Positions 23,074 to 35,210 of a stretch of DNA of 64,000 nt are shown one piece after another (the stretch's first letter is position 1; each line of letters starts with the position of its first letter). A program made the position numbers and the translations under genes. This stretch comes from Ceraceosorus guamensis. Taxonomy: Eukaryota; Basidiomycota; Exobasidiomycetes; Ceraceosorales; Ceraceosoraceae. Under the pieces are notes generated by a model, which did not search any database, was not told where the DNA came from, and was given only the letters and a program-made list of their open reading frames with translations. The stretch is from the NCBI RefSeq assembly GCF_003144195.1, contig NW_020290031.1:174537-238536 (forward strand), written 5' to 3'.

Positions 23074-26000
23074 TACAACTGCTGCGGGCCCAATTTGAGA
23101 CTCCGCCAACTGTACATGTATGCCTGGACCCTAAGCGCGGGCATATGTTCCTGAAACAGTTTCGCTCCGACGTTCATGATTTCTTCTTGACAATCCGCCG
23201 ACTGAAGTAAATCAGCTCGTTCGGTCCTACAGTGGCACGTCTAAGCGTCGTACTCACTACTGCATGTGCTTGGCGCAACGGTGAAGAAGATGTGAATATC
23301 GAGAATGTGGAGGCGACGCCGTCTGATGAGTGCATGTGAATTCACGATCGTCGACGGCCTTCAAGCGAGCAAACTTACGATCGCCGCTCGAGGATCGTGA
23401 GTGTCTCTGCAGCTCAGAGGCGATTACGTGGGATTCTGTCCGATGTTTCTTGTCGCTGCATTCTGACAGGGCTGCGATGGGCAAACGCCGAAGCTCTGTC
23501 GCATCCGCCGAGCGCTTCTGTCGTCAAGCAGTGGCCGGATGACACGACGCACGGGCGGGCGGTGCTGGAGTCGTATCCGCCGTACGGAGTCATGCAAGCA
23601 AGTCTATCACTATGGAGCAATTCTCCGGACTTGGACGCATCTTCAGCGTCCATCGAGGCCGAATTCCATCGTGTCCCGTCTTGCCTAGGCGACCGGAGCC
23701 CGCCGTCTTGGTGACAAATTCGACTAAGCCCCCCGTGCTCTTCCCGGTGGTCCCAGGCGCTGATGCACTCCTTGACTTTGTGCCTGCCTACACAGCAGAC
23801 GCGCAGACGGGTCGAACGAGCAAATCTTGACGCGGCGCAATCACAATGCAATCGCAATCGATGCCTCTCTGACAGCCGGTAGATGCTCCAGAGGGCATTG
23901 CAAATTGCCTGTCGTAGCTGTCACGACAGCTGCACGCAAGAATGTAGAATACCCTAAGCTGTGATGCATGACAAGCTGGCGCATGTCCCCGCATGTTGTG
24001 GTGATTGCCGGCGACTCGAGCCATCCAGGGCTCATTCCCGCTTGGTGGGCTACTGTCCTGACAAGCGTCAACGTTGCGAGCCATATGGCGCATACGGAAC
24101 GAACCATTCTTGCAGTTGAATCTTACCTCTCTTGAAATTGGCTCGTCGCTTCGGAGGCTCGTCGAGTTTAGCCTCCTCTTGACTGCTCATCTTCGATCAC
24201 ACGCTCGGCCTTCTTCGCCGCCTCCATCGTCATCATCGCTGACATTCGAAGTACTCGGCTTGTTGCTAGGCTCGTCACGACCTTCATTCACCAATCGTCG
24301 TGGCATTCACCATAGCCAATCTGTGCCAAGATCTTCTGGCCCGACCCCTACTTGACGTTTCGACCCTTTGGCCGACAGCGCTTCCGACTCAGAGCCTGTT
24401 CGTCTTGCACGCTTGTCGCAGTAGCCTGGTGGCGACCGCAAGGGGGAAGCGGCAGTTGCGGAGCCGCAAATTTGTGCGCCACGTCACACTCTTGCTGCTT
24501 GCTTCTCTGAGCCGAGTCAAAAGAGATTTTCGGACAACCTGGCAATTAACAAGACGGAGCAGTCAGCCAGCAACCCTCGACGTCTCAGGATCAAGCATCA
24601 GCCCATCTTCACGAGCGCTAAGGCGGAGCAGTGGCGGCCGCATCAGAGGCGAAAAGCGTGGCTGCTCCCTGTTGAGCTTTCCAAAAGCTGGTCTCGAAAG
24701 CGTCTGCGCGATATTGCTCAACCTGCATAGCCAGCAGGGGCAGGAAGCGTGGAGTATAGTCGCCGTTCGATCGATTGTCTCCACTGCCACGGGCATATTA
24801 TTGCGATTGTCGCTGGCGTCGTCCAACCGAGCGCCAGAGGTCTCCTGCTTTTGGCCTTCGAACAACGCCCAATGCACCCTAGCCCTGGCTCCAGCGCCCA
24901 CTTCATTTGCTGCGCCGCGGTCAAGCGCTTCTGTTGGGGGTGTCCAACAAGATTTCCCAGCACATTGGTCAATTGACGAGCGCTTGCGCAGCAGTGACCG
25001 AACCGTGGGCCGCTCAGAAGGAGCTTTTGCTTGTCCGCTGTCACTTGCGTCCACACGACCCGCAGCGTCTTGCACATCGGCACCGCATCAACGCCCAACC
25101 ACCTTGGAACACTCGATCGAGACGACGCGTGGAACAGGCAACGGCGGGCAGCAGTAAGGCGTCTCAATGTCTGTCGCAGCTTCTCCAAGTTGTAATTTCC
25201 ACACCTCTAATCTCTTCAAGGTGAGTCTTCGCTCTCGACGTCTCAAATCAGACTGTCAGCGCCATAGTCTGCGGTAAATTGCGCCCTCTGGCACGTGTTT
25301 GGGATCCCGCCGCCATCACAGAGAGTATACTTCGGCAATTGGCGATCCGTAGACCGAAGTCTCACATGGGCGGAGCGGGACATAAATTTAGACCTGCACG
25401 TCCAATCAAGCAGCTGTCTCATGACGCTGCAGTCATCGTTGTACGACGGTCGCAGCTGGGTCGTTGAAGGCAAGGAGGCAGCAAAGATGTCACTGTGGGC
25501 CAGCTCTGCGCGGTGATGAGCTTTGCGAGTACCATGGGCTTGCATGCAAAGCACACTCGACGCTCACAAGCTCGTCGTTCCAGAGCAATATGTCTCGACC
25601 CGAGTCGATCAAGTGCATCGCATTCATCGCCGGCAGACAGCTGCTTTGTGTTGGTCTGCTCGAGAGAGCTGTGCATCCGTCCGATCCGCTCTCACAAACT
25701 TGTACCTCGCTGCGTCGGGGTAGGAGGCCACCTCTGCAAGGACAGGGGGACGGGACGAGAATTCTGTCTGTGCTGCGGGTGCTGGACCGCATGGGTGGCA
25801 GAGCGGTCGTGACAGGTGGTGCACACGGAAGGCGAGGCTGCGCTTCGCGCTGTCCAAATTTGACTCAAATATCAAAAGTTTGAGTTTGCAGTGCAGGGAA
25901 ATTAGGTACTCCGCGTAAGCTTTCCGCCTTGCGCTGCGGCGAGAGGACCCCGGTTTGCGCCTTCCGGTCGCAGCCCACGTTCAAAGTGTAGCGAGCCTGT

Positions 26001-26554
26001 CTCCCCGGCTGCTTTTGGGGGTCCCATCTTGGATCGGAGAAGTACGAATGCGCACCAGCCAAGGGAAAGCTGGTTGGGCTCTGGCTCGCTCCTGCGCATG
26101 ACGTCTTGCGCCGCTGCCGCTGCCGCTGCCGCTACCGTCACCGTTTGCCGCTGTCGTGACGGCGGTCAAGCACGAGGTCAGCTCGAACGACGTGGTGAAG
26201 GAAGGCGTTGCGTCTTCTCAGCACCATCATCGCATCGTCCCTCCCGAGGCCTGTAGGACAGTCTGGCTATCAGCAAACTGAGTGAGGAAGGGTTCACCGC
26301 ACGTCCCTCACTACACGCCCTTTTGCGTCGCCGCTTGACCCCGTCGCGAAGGTGTTCGGGGGGGCTTGGCTCCCTCAATGATTCTGCACCAACACCTCCA
26401 TCGGCCAAGTTTGCACGCAATGTTGCACGTTGAGCTGACGCCCCCTTCCCGTGTTCTCCACTCTCAAATCTCGCTCTACTCTGGCATTGGTGCCAATTCT
26501 TCATATCTCGGCCTTCCCACTACCTTGCACGCCGAATCATCTTTGCTCGACTCG

Positions 26555-28611
26555 ATGCGTCAACAGCCTCATCCACAAGATATTGCACAGATCGCGCGTA
26601 GCGACGCCAACACGGCTAGCAATCATTCTCTAGAATCGACTTTGTCCCTCATAGAACAGGTCCAAGGCCTTTACGCGCCGGAGAACGCGCTTGTACCGAG
26701 CTTTGATAAGAACGCAGGAGTAGCTGGCACGACGTGGGCCACTTCAGACAGTCACGCAGCTCCTCAGTTGGTCGATTCGGACAACGTCACCGCATCTAGG
26801 ACGCATTGGTGGACCGCAGAGTCGCGCGCCAGCCAGCTCTCACCTCGAACAATCTCGTCTCGTCCGCTCAAAGCGCAAGACGATCACATGAGCACAACGC
26901 GCCACGTACCCCAAGAGGATGCGGATGCGGACGCGGAGGACCGTGCTGCATCGAGCCACTCTTGGTCTGAGAGAAGCTATCACAATGACCATCGACGGAG
27001 CATGCAGGGCTCAAGCTCCAGTAATGGCGACGCATCCAGCAGCTCGCTGTCGAGCTCAGCGACAGAGCGGCTGCCCGGCATCGCACAACTAGACCTCTTT
27101 TCAGCTTCGGCTCCCTCTCGTCATGACAGATACTCACACCCTGACGCCTCTCGCCCATATCCGTCCTGGTCGTACGACCACAAGGTCGATGGATCCGGCA
27201 ACGCCCCGCAGCAAATGTACGGCAAGCCACTCACGCTGCCACACATTCCGGCCTTAGCAAGATCTTCGGGCGCATACAGCCCCGCGTTCAGCACCAGCAC
27301 CTCTCGTGATACACCATCCAGACGTCCCGGGCCTGGTCTAAATGTTGCGCCTGCACCTTCATTGTTCTCGGCGCAAGCATCACCTCTACGACCCTCTGTC
27401 TTGTCACAACTGACGAGCGTTCAGAAAGGTAGAGAGTCAAAACATTCGGACGACCGCGATTCTTTTCCTGTCACACTCAAGTACGACGGACTGCCACCAC
27501 CTGCAGATCAAACACAAGATCACAACGTCGACCCTAGACGACGAGCGTCCATTGCCAACCCCTTGCCCTCAGTTTTGGCTCCGCGGGGACCGGCCCTTCC
27601 ACCTCCGACCTGGTTCCGCAACGATCTTAAGCGCAAATCGGCCTACGATGATGATGACGACGATCGCCGCTTGAACGGCTCGTTTTCTGACAGGCGTGTC
27701 TGGTCCCCATCGCGCGGTAGTCCTCCCGCTGCGCCGGTCTCGTACGGGAAAAGTTACGCGGATGAAGACTTGCGAGGCGGAGGCCGCACGGCTCACGAGC
27801 CTTCGATTGGGCCAGGCGGTCTCTCTTACCCCCGAGACGATGTCGACCTCGGTAGTGGACACTTTTACGGTGAGTTCTTCAAAGCTCTGCCCGATCTCAT
27901 GCACCCTCGTGCGTCGCCTTGCTCCATTTACTTACCTACCATTTGCTTTCTCACTCCATACCCGTGTCTGCAGCTCGAAGCGCAGACAGTTCACCTATCG
28001 AACAGCGATCGTACTTGGACTCTGATGCTCGATACGAAAAAGACAGCTTGCATGGCAGTTCTAATGATCGACTCTCCGACCAGCGCATGATGTATGCTTC
28101 AAGTTTCAGCGGTATGCCATCGTCCTCGAGATCCGGCTTATCCCACTCAGAGGGTGCTTCTGACGGCATGCCGTCGACCTATCGAAAGCGCGGCAAATTG
28201 CCCAAAGCGGTGACAGACCTCCTCAAGACATGGCTACTCGATCATGCCACGCATCCTTACCCTACCGACGATGAGAAGCGCAGACTGTGCAGCATCACTG
28301 GCTTGGCGATGAGCCAAGTCTCGAATTGGTTCATCAACGCCCGCAGAAGGATCCTTGTCCCAAACTCGACCGGCGGCTTTGCCGTCGGCACCTCTGCATC
28401 TGCTAGCCTGCCCATGCAAGGTCAGCAAATCCACGCAGATCGCTTGTACGGAGCCCAGCCATCCCATGGTCCCCCGCATCTTGGTCAGCCGTACGTCTCG
28501 CATCAACAGCACTCCTTTGCACCAGTTTCTCAGTCACGCGACAATAATTCTGGCAGTCACTATCATCGCTCTGACATCAGCCAGGCACCAGAGTCCCTCC
28601 GTCCCTTGTAG
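26555..28611 (+). CDS. TALE-class homeodomain transcription factor
   Basis: Exons 26555..27869 and 27974..28611 join in phase 1 across a 104-bp intron (GTGAGT...GTCTGCAG), giving 650 aa. The homeodomain is at about 507-567 in exon 2. It has the three-residue TALE loop extension (DHATHPYPTDDEKRRL) and recognition helix VSNWFINARRRIL, keeping the Trp-Phe, Asn and Arg positions used for DNA contact. The spacer KRGKLPKAVTDLLKTWLLDH is typical of KN/PBC-like fungal TALE factors such as Cup9/Tos8. The N-terminal 500 residues are Ser/Pro/Asp-rich, with acidic stretches that may activate or recruit. ATG 26555 opens MRQQPHPQDIAQIARSD; an upstream in-frame ATG at 26378 would add 59 residues and is less protein-like. 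The 7-kb spacer upstream suggests complex regulation. No partner homeobox gene lies beside it, so a mating-type role is unlikely. Confidence 0.9.
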
Positions 28612-29583
28612 ACCTTCTCCCCGGGATTTTCAGATTTACCACGTCGGGTTGGAGGTGGCATCACGAACCGTCACTAGTCGGCCGTGCATCGCGAATGGAC
28701 AGTCTCCACTGATTCAGCTCTGCGCTTCCAGATGCAAGTATTGTTCCTGCCAGACTGGCCGATTCCCATCGTCACTGTCTGGTCTAGGGGGACGTTCTTC
28801 TCCCACTCCCCTTTCTATCCCTTTCGAGCGCTCGCGGCATCTCGACTCCCCCCAGCATGCCCGTTTGCGTCTAGGCCTCTCTGCATCTCTTGAGTGCACT
28901 TTGCCTACCGATTTCATGTAAGACATCACCTTTCACCTTACTCGTCGCTTGTGCCCTTGGCCTCCGTGTATCCTTGCAAATTCCATCGCCTGGTTAACAG
29001 CCATGTCATGGGGCTGGACGGTCTGTGTGCGAGCAGGCGTTGGAGCTCCGTAGCTCTAGAGGATTTGCAAGCAAGAGCACGAGATCACACGAGGCACGTC
29101 ACTCGATCACGAGCATCTCTTGCCGCCCAGCAGCCAGCGTGCACTTAGTCTTGTGAACGCTCGTAATCCGCAATCACGTACTCTGGCTCAAGAATCACAT
29201 TTTTTATTCGAAGTTCACGGTTGAAAGGTGCGGTCAGCCGAGCTGTTTGAACTCACGATTCGGGTGCGTGGTTCGGGACACGTGACGCGTCTAGCTTTTG
29301 CGCGCGCGCGCGACGCGACTCATCAGCTTTTGGGTGTCGGCGTGCATGGATTTCAGTCAAGATGCAAGATCGACCAACGCCATTTGCGACCAAGCAAGGC
29401 TCCTCAGCTTCCCGCTGCCACCACACATGCGCTCGCACGCTTCTGCGAGGTGGCACACTCGTCATCGACAATGTTCGCCACGGCACTTAACCTCCCCACT
29501 CTCCCGTACACCAGCTTTTCCTGCGAGCCCCATCAACTTCCTGGATAGGGTCGAGCAGCTCCGCTCGGAAACGGAGACGCATC
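28612..29583. other. Spacer, no gene seen
   Basis: 3' region of the homeodomain gene and promoter of the Artemis-like gene. It contains a CG-rich patch (about 29300) and copies of the gtgacgcg/cacgattcg words. No open frame here looks coding. Confidence 0.5.
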
Positions 29584-32500
29584 ATGGCACCCTCAGCATC
29601 GGGCTATCTGGCGGAGTATCCGCTCATCAGAGTGGACAGGTTCACGGACAATCGTGTGCCAATTCCAGCGCATCTCTCAGCAGAAGCGCTGGCTGATTTA
29701 CCCGCTGGCAGCTCCCATTTTCCCTCTCCTGCTCTCTACCTCTTGTCACACATTGTGAGTATAGACTTGTAGCGCTGGTCTCTCGCCTAAGCTCACATGA
29801 AGGAGTGTGCCTCTGTACGCAGCATACGGATCACTTGTGCGGATTGGAGCAACACCGCCATAATAGCGCTCCGATCTACTGCAGTCCCACGACCAAAAAG
29901 CTCCTCCTGCGCTTCGAACGAACTGCGACGCGGGTGGAGAAGGATGCGGGAAGGGGCGACATTGTCAGACCTTATTCCGACTTGTTCCTGACACCGGAAC
30001 AGTGCCGGATCAAGAATCGGCGATTTGGTGATGATCATTCCAAAAAGGGCGGTGGTCAGGGCAGAGACTTACTGGTAAGCATCAATGGCAACGTCCAGCC
30101 TGGTCACCCAGGAGGAATCTGACATTGATGCTCTGCTTGCTACAGCACGCCATCGAACTTCGTACTCCAACCATCGTGCCCTACGCAGGTAGAAAGCACG
30201 TGCGCCTGACGCTGCTGGACTCGAATCACATGGCCGGCTCCGTGATGTTTCTCGTAGAGGGAGAGCGAGGCGCGGTACTTCATACCGGCGACCTGCGAGC
30301 TGAGCCCGTCTTCCTACACGCGCTCTCGAGAGACCACTTGCTGTTACCGTATCTATCGAGGAGTGATGAGAGCATCCATGGCACCGCTCCGCCTTCGCCC
30401 ATTCGAGCAGTGGCGTGCAGCTCTACCGCGGCGACAGCAGAGTCACTCGGACCGAGTCAGTCTGACCTGCCACCTCGCGACTTTCAAGTAAGGTACGGCC
30501 AACTCTTGAACATTTACGTAGACGATGAGAGGATGTCAGCCGTACTCACCTCTCCGACGAAGATTCAAGCTGAAGACATGATGATCTCGTACATGCGGCA
30601 ATATCCGTCCGATACCAGATTCTTCCTCGACGCTTGGTGCTGGGGATACGAGGGCATCATTCACCGCGTGCACAAGGCGTTTGGCGAAAAGGTTCACGTC
30701 GACAGGTACAAATTCGGCATGTACAAAGCTGGTTCCGAGGTAGACTTTCACCTGCCATCCCGAGTGGACGTCAAGTCTCATATGGATGGGGGCAGGTTCC
30801 ATGCTTGCGAGAGGATGGACAGGTGTTCTCTGGTGTCAAGAGAGGCTCAAGTTGCGCGTCCTCAACCTTCTCTCGTCGTAGACATCAAATTCGGCGCCGG
30901 CTCAAATTGGATGCAGCGACGAGTCGACACCGAGAAGGCTTTATGTGCTGCTGCTGCGGGAGACATGCCGTGGCCAACATGCCTCATAGTACCTTTCGAA
31001 CGACACAGCTGCCTTTCAGAGATCAGGAGCTTCATCGCTCTCTTTCGGCCGCTGCAAGTGACCTCGAACACTGCAAATTTTGAGAATTGGTTCTTGATGT
31101 CAAAGACTTTCACAGCTTTGATGGCACCAGGAGCGAAAGAGCGCATGGAAGCGTCAACCAAAGACAATCTCGGTACTCAATTGTGGGCTCTGTTTGAAGA
31201 CGCTTGGACTCACGTCACAAGGCAAGGCAGCGCGATGGCGCAGCCTGGTCATACTTCTTGGAAGGACGAGGCGCACATTCAGGCAGAATGGACGCGCTTT
31301 CGAAAGACATTCAAGCGAAAGCTTCTGAGTTGCGCGGCCCCTTCGAGAAAGTTTGACGAGTTGCAATTCGCAATGGAGAAGAGGAAGCACACGAGCAAGA
31401 TTGCGAACAATGCCAGACCTGACCACATCGACTCGGAAGATGAGGACGAAGCAGCTCACCAACAAGCATCAATTCCCGGCGAAGAGGGTTATCTGGGGGA
31501 CATTAGCGGCACGCCAGGCATGGCTGCCGGCGCAATCCGATCTCCAGAAGGCTCGATTGAGGATCTGCTGTCCCGGGCTGGGAACATGCCACCGGCTCAC
31601 GTCCGTAAGCGCAAAGCGCCGCCCCCAGCCATTGATCAGCGGTCTCGCCTAGCCACAGTACTAGACGAAGAGCTGGCGTCCAGGTATCTGGCTTATGCGC
31701 AAATGTACCTCGGCTGGAGGATACTCAACACTGACAGGGTTAGCCAGGTCAAAGCATGGAAGCGCGTTAGGCGGAAGAAGCCAGACCTTGCCCGCCGGGT
31801 CGAAGAAGCGCTGCACACTGAGCTGGGAGTTTTGCCACCTGTCTGGAAACTTGGTCGTGCTTCATCTCCCTCAACCGCAAGCGCTTCGAAGGCCGCTGAA
31901 TTAGTCGACAAGAGTTCGATGGGCCCCGCAAATCAAGGTACACCAGTACGCAACGCGACTTTGAGTGTAGGCCAAGAAATGGTACAAGACGCGCCCGAAC
32001 AGATGGTGTGGATCTCACCGGAGAGGACACTCAGTGGTACACGAGATTCAATCCAGGTTCAAACCCTGGGTGATGCGGTAGATCACTACCAGCCCCGTCG
32101 CGTGCCTCTAGGCGAATTTCTGGAACGACGCATTTCAAAGACGAAGGCTGGCAACCAACAGACCCCCAGCAATGACATCAGGCCTGGGCTTGACCCGAAA
32201 GCAGGCGCATCAGTCTTTCAGGGTGAAGCCGCAGTGATGGCATACGAAAGCGACCACCGCTTGATACGCGATCTTTCAAGCGAGGCTTTCGTGCAATCAC
32301 ACGTTTCCGAGATAGATGCAGGAGCAACTGGTAGGCTAGGCATCTTACCTCGCGCTGATGCGTTGGTCAGCTTTCCTCTCGTACAAGCGCAGTGTCAAAA
32401 TGACCCCAAACTGCCAAAGGAGCTGAGCGTCCAAAATCGATCGAAGGGGGGCTCAGCGCCCAGCGCGAAGGCGCGCTTTAGATTGGCTGCTAGTGGTAGG

Positions 32501-33358
32501 CACCACGCCCGACCCCTGGCGCAGCTCGAAGCTGCGGTGAATGCTGCTAGTGGTTATGCTCAACCGATTCGGAGCTCAGTCCGCCTTGAATCTCACGTTC
32601 CGTCAGCTCATGCGATCGACGACCAATCAAGCGCCTCATCTCAGAGCAAAACCACGCTGTTCAGCAACAATGCGGAGAACGGCGGAGTTGCGGTTCGGAG
32701 CAGCTACGCGGACATCCTCCGCTGCCTTGGCAATGGCCAGGGCTGGCGGATGACCACCGCTCAGTGCGACATTTCGCACCTAATTAGCAGCGACCTCTGC
32801 AAGGCGTTGTCGCTGGTGAAAGCAAAGAACAATTTGTTGCCCGATGCTACAGAAGCTTTCCGCTGCATGCTGGTCGATGTGACCAGGATTGCGTCCATCT
32901 ACGGGCTTCTAGCCCGATCGGAAAGAGCACGAAATCTCTTGCCGCAACTTGCCGCTCACTCCCGCGCACGTGAGCTTCACAGACTAGCTACAGGTGTCGC
33001 AAGTATCTTGACATGCGCGTCGCCGGGCTGGCCTTGGCTTGCTGAACTCAAGCTTGCCTACAAGGCTTTGCAGTGGGCCATCAAGGCCCAAGTCGTCGAG
33101 ACACGCAAAAAGCGCGACAACGGCGGAGTGCCGCCGAGCATTATTTTAAGCCGTGCTTCCCGCACCTCTCTTGACCCCAGCACGACGACCAGCAGCAACG
33201 TACCAACCCTACTCACCTTGAGCGGAGGCAAGCGCAGCGTCAGATTCGAAGATCTCCGCATTGCGACAGATTCGCTCGCATCGAGCATGCCAACGCGCAA
33301 GAAGAGGAGGCTAGATCAGCCCCTTTGCAGCACACCGCTAGCGAAAGCGGCTCGTTAG
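29584..33358 (+). CDS. Artemis/SNM1-type MBL/beta-CASP nuclease
   Basis: Exons 29584..29754, 29823..30074 and 30146..33358 all join in phase 0 (introns 68 and 71 bp), giving 1211 aa. SNM1/Artemis/Pso2 proteins are metallo-beta-lactamase nucleases that trim DNA ends in cross-link repair and end joining. The metal motif HxHxDH spans intron 1: His56, His58, Asp60, His61 (SHI | HTDHLCGL). His169 in LDSNHMAGSVMFL and Asp190 in HTGDLRAEP give further ligands. The beta-CASP/DRMBL part shows DAWCWGYEGI (about 303), HVDRYKFGMY, RFHACERMDRC (about 357) and VVDIKFGAGSNW (about 386). RFHACER and WGYE favour the Artemis side over Pso2. No PBZ-type zinc finger is seen. From about 520 the protein has a long C-terminal extension of unknown function, partly disordered, ending in a basic KKRR patch that may be a nuclear signal. 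Confidence 0.88.
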
Positions 33359-34699
33359 ATGCTTTTGCATGCTTCATCACAGCATACTGATAACAGACCA
33401 GCTACGTCTTTTTCGGATCCGACCTGCACATGTCCTCTTGTACTGTACCTGCTCAATAGCGATCGTACTCATCGATGGCCTCTACTTCGCGTCACCCAGA
33501 GTCTTCCAGATTGCGATTCCAAATGCTGGCCGAGGATGTTGCGTGCGCATCGGCACCCCGCCTACTCTCCGACTGGCTCTCTCGAGGCGCTCATGCCGAT
33601 CGGGTCACAAATTCTGCGACGCGAGACCAGCTGCAAAGCGCTCAACGAGCTCTTCTCTGACGCCAGCAGCTTCACGAGTGTTGCCTGTGTTACTCATCGC
33701 GACGTCGACCAGACTCGATCGTCTCCGCCGCAAACACGCGAACAGACAGTGTGGTACCTGGCTGCATGCATGCAGGTGGGCGTACTGCAGGTGCTGATCG
33801 AGTATTTCTCTGCATGCAGCCTGCCTTCACATCTTTCGCGGTGAGCCCCTTCTCGACGACGTCGGCTTGCCCGCTGGCACGAATCCCTGCCGTACCTACA
33901 TCACCCCCCAATTTGATCGACGATTGCCTAAGACGCTCGCTCCGAGCGCTTGACTTGTACTCACATCACGCGATGAGCAGTCTTGTCGAAGGCGTACGAC
34001 GCACGGAGCCGATCGAGCGCGCAGCTTCGCAGTCGCGCGGGCATCCGGCTTAATTGTTGATGCGGAGGAACGCGCATGCATGCAGTTGGGCGTCGCAATG
34101 CTCTGTTTCGCCACAAACAGCTGCGGCAGGTTACTGGGCAGGCAGGCAGGCAGCAGCATCAGGCACACACGCCGTTCCAGCAGCGCGCCGCACCCGCGCG
34201 AGCTCTGTCAACGTGCAGTGGTGAGTCAGTCGTGAGTCACAAGTCGTGAGTTGCATTCACGATTCGTCACGCGTGACTTGCGGGCGCACGTCTGGCTGCT
34301 GCTTGCGCCTCCTGCACACGACTCGCTGCGACGGCTTCTATATGTGTGTAGGTGTACAAGTGAAGAGGACAAAGTCATGCCATGTCATGTCATGTTTGCT
34401 GACCAGGGCGTGTGTGCGTGTGCTGCTTGTGCTGCCTTTGCCACACGACCTGGGTGTGCTCCGTGCCGTGCATCAGCCAGCAGCAGGAGGAAGCGCGCTG
34501 CGTGATCATGCAAGATGGCGCCTCCCAGCTGCAGATGCTGCAGATGCGGGAAGCTCAGACAGACAGCTCTCCTCGCGCAAGCAGCTCTCCATTCGTTGCC
34601 TCTCGCATCTCAAGAGGCATGCAGCAGTAGGGTATCGTGAATGACGAATGGCAGACGATGCTTCCGCCAAGATGCGCCGTCTCGCAGCTCGATGCCTCG

Positions 34700-34723
34700 C
34701 AACGGCAACGGCAACGGCAACGG
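34700..34723. repeat. CAACGG tandem repeat
   Basis: About four GCAACG/CAACGG units, 24 bp, in the spacer before the seven-TM gene. Confidence 0.8.
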
Positions 34724-34835
34724 CATCTTGCCCCGGCTAGGCGAGGGCGAGAAGAAAAGGCAGGCAAGGCATCAGTCAACCGACTGAGCTGCTCTGGAAG
34801 CGTGCAGCCGTGGGTCAAGCAAGGTGATTGCTGCG

Positions 34836-34837
<2 letters not shown>

Positions 34838-34921
<84 letters not shown>
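34838..34921. repeat. GA dinucleotide tract
   Basis: About 84 bp of uninterrupted GA (some 41 units), then GGGGG. It lies about 290 bp upstream of the seven-TM gene start. GA/CT tracts can bind GAGA-type factors or form triplex DNA. The length is probably variable between strains. Confidence 0.95.
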
Positions 34922-34926
<5 letters not shown>

Positions 34927-35210
34927 AGAGAGTACGCTGAATGAATGATCAAGCAGCGCATCCAGTCACGAGTCCGACGCCAGAGGCCAAGATGATCAAG
35001 ATTGACAGATCATTGCGTTTGCGTGCTTGGCTTTGCTCGCCATTTTGCCCTCGACGCTCCTCGACACCATCCCAAGCGACAACGTAGCTGCCAGGGCACA
35101 GCGTTTTCTTCTTTTCATTCCCTCAACAGACATTGCTGCATCTTTGCAACATCGCCCATTCCTACTCTGCAACGCAGTCTGACAGCTCGAGCGAGGAGAC
35201 CCTCAACAGG

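Larger units (their letters stand above)
19331..26554. other. 7-kb gene-poor spacer
   Basis: I find no gene I can support. The stretch has many short conflicting frames on both strands, repeats of the gactcgtgac family (about 19990-20060, 20405-20445, 22005), a TACAGTAC palindromic repeat (23045-23073) and a run of inverted repeats (21602-21711). A 285-codon open frame at 24300..25157 (+) contains no Met at all. An opposing 170-codon frame (25075..24563) begins at GTG. Neither has recognisable domains. The right part is probably the long upstream region of the homeodomain gene. Confidence 0.45.
33359..35210. other. Spacer with microsatellites
   Basis: No supported gene. It contains the gtgagtcacaagtcgtgag motif cluster (34221-34280), a CATGT repeat (about 34376-34394), CAACGG repeats and a long GA tract. 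The REREREE-type frame at 34637..34948 is an artefact of the GA tract. Confidence 0.5.

Noticed and set aside
24300-25157. 285-codon plus-strand frame in the gene desert
   Set aside because: Starts at GTG, contains no Met and no recognisable motif, and overlaps equally long opposing frames.
26555-28611. Homeodomain gene as a mating-type (b locus) gene
   Set aside because: Basidiomycete mating homeodomain genes come as divergent HD1/HD2 pairs; this gene stands alone and has a standard TALE domain.
32050-32075. ggttcaaaccctggg, a Pol III B-box-like string
   Set aside because: Lies within the Artemis-like coding exon, with no A box at the right distance.
34637-34948. Plus-strand frame with RE repeats
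   Set aside because: Driven entirely by the GA microsatellite.
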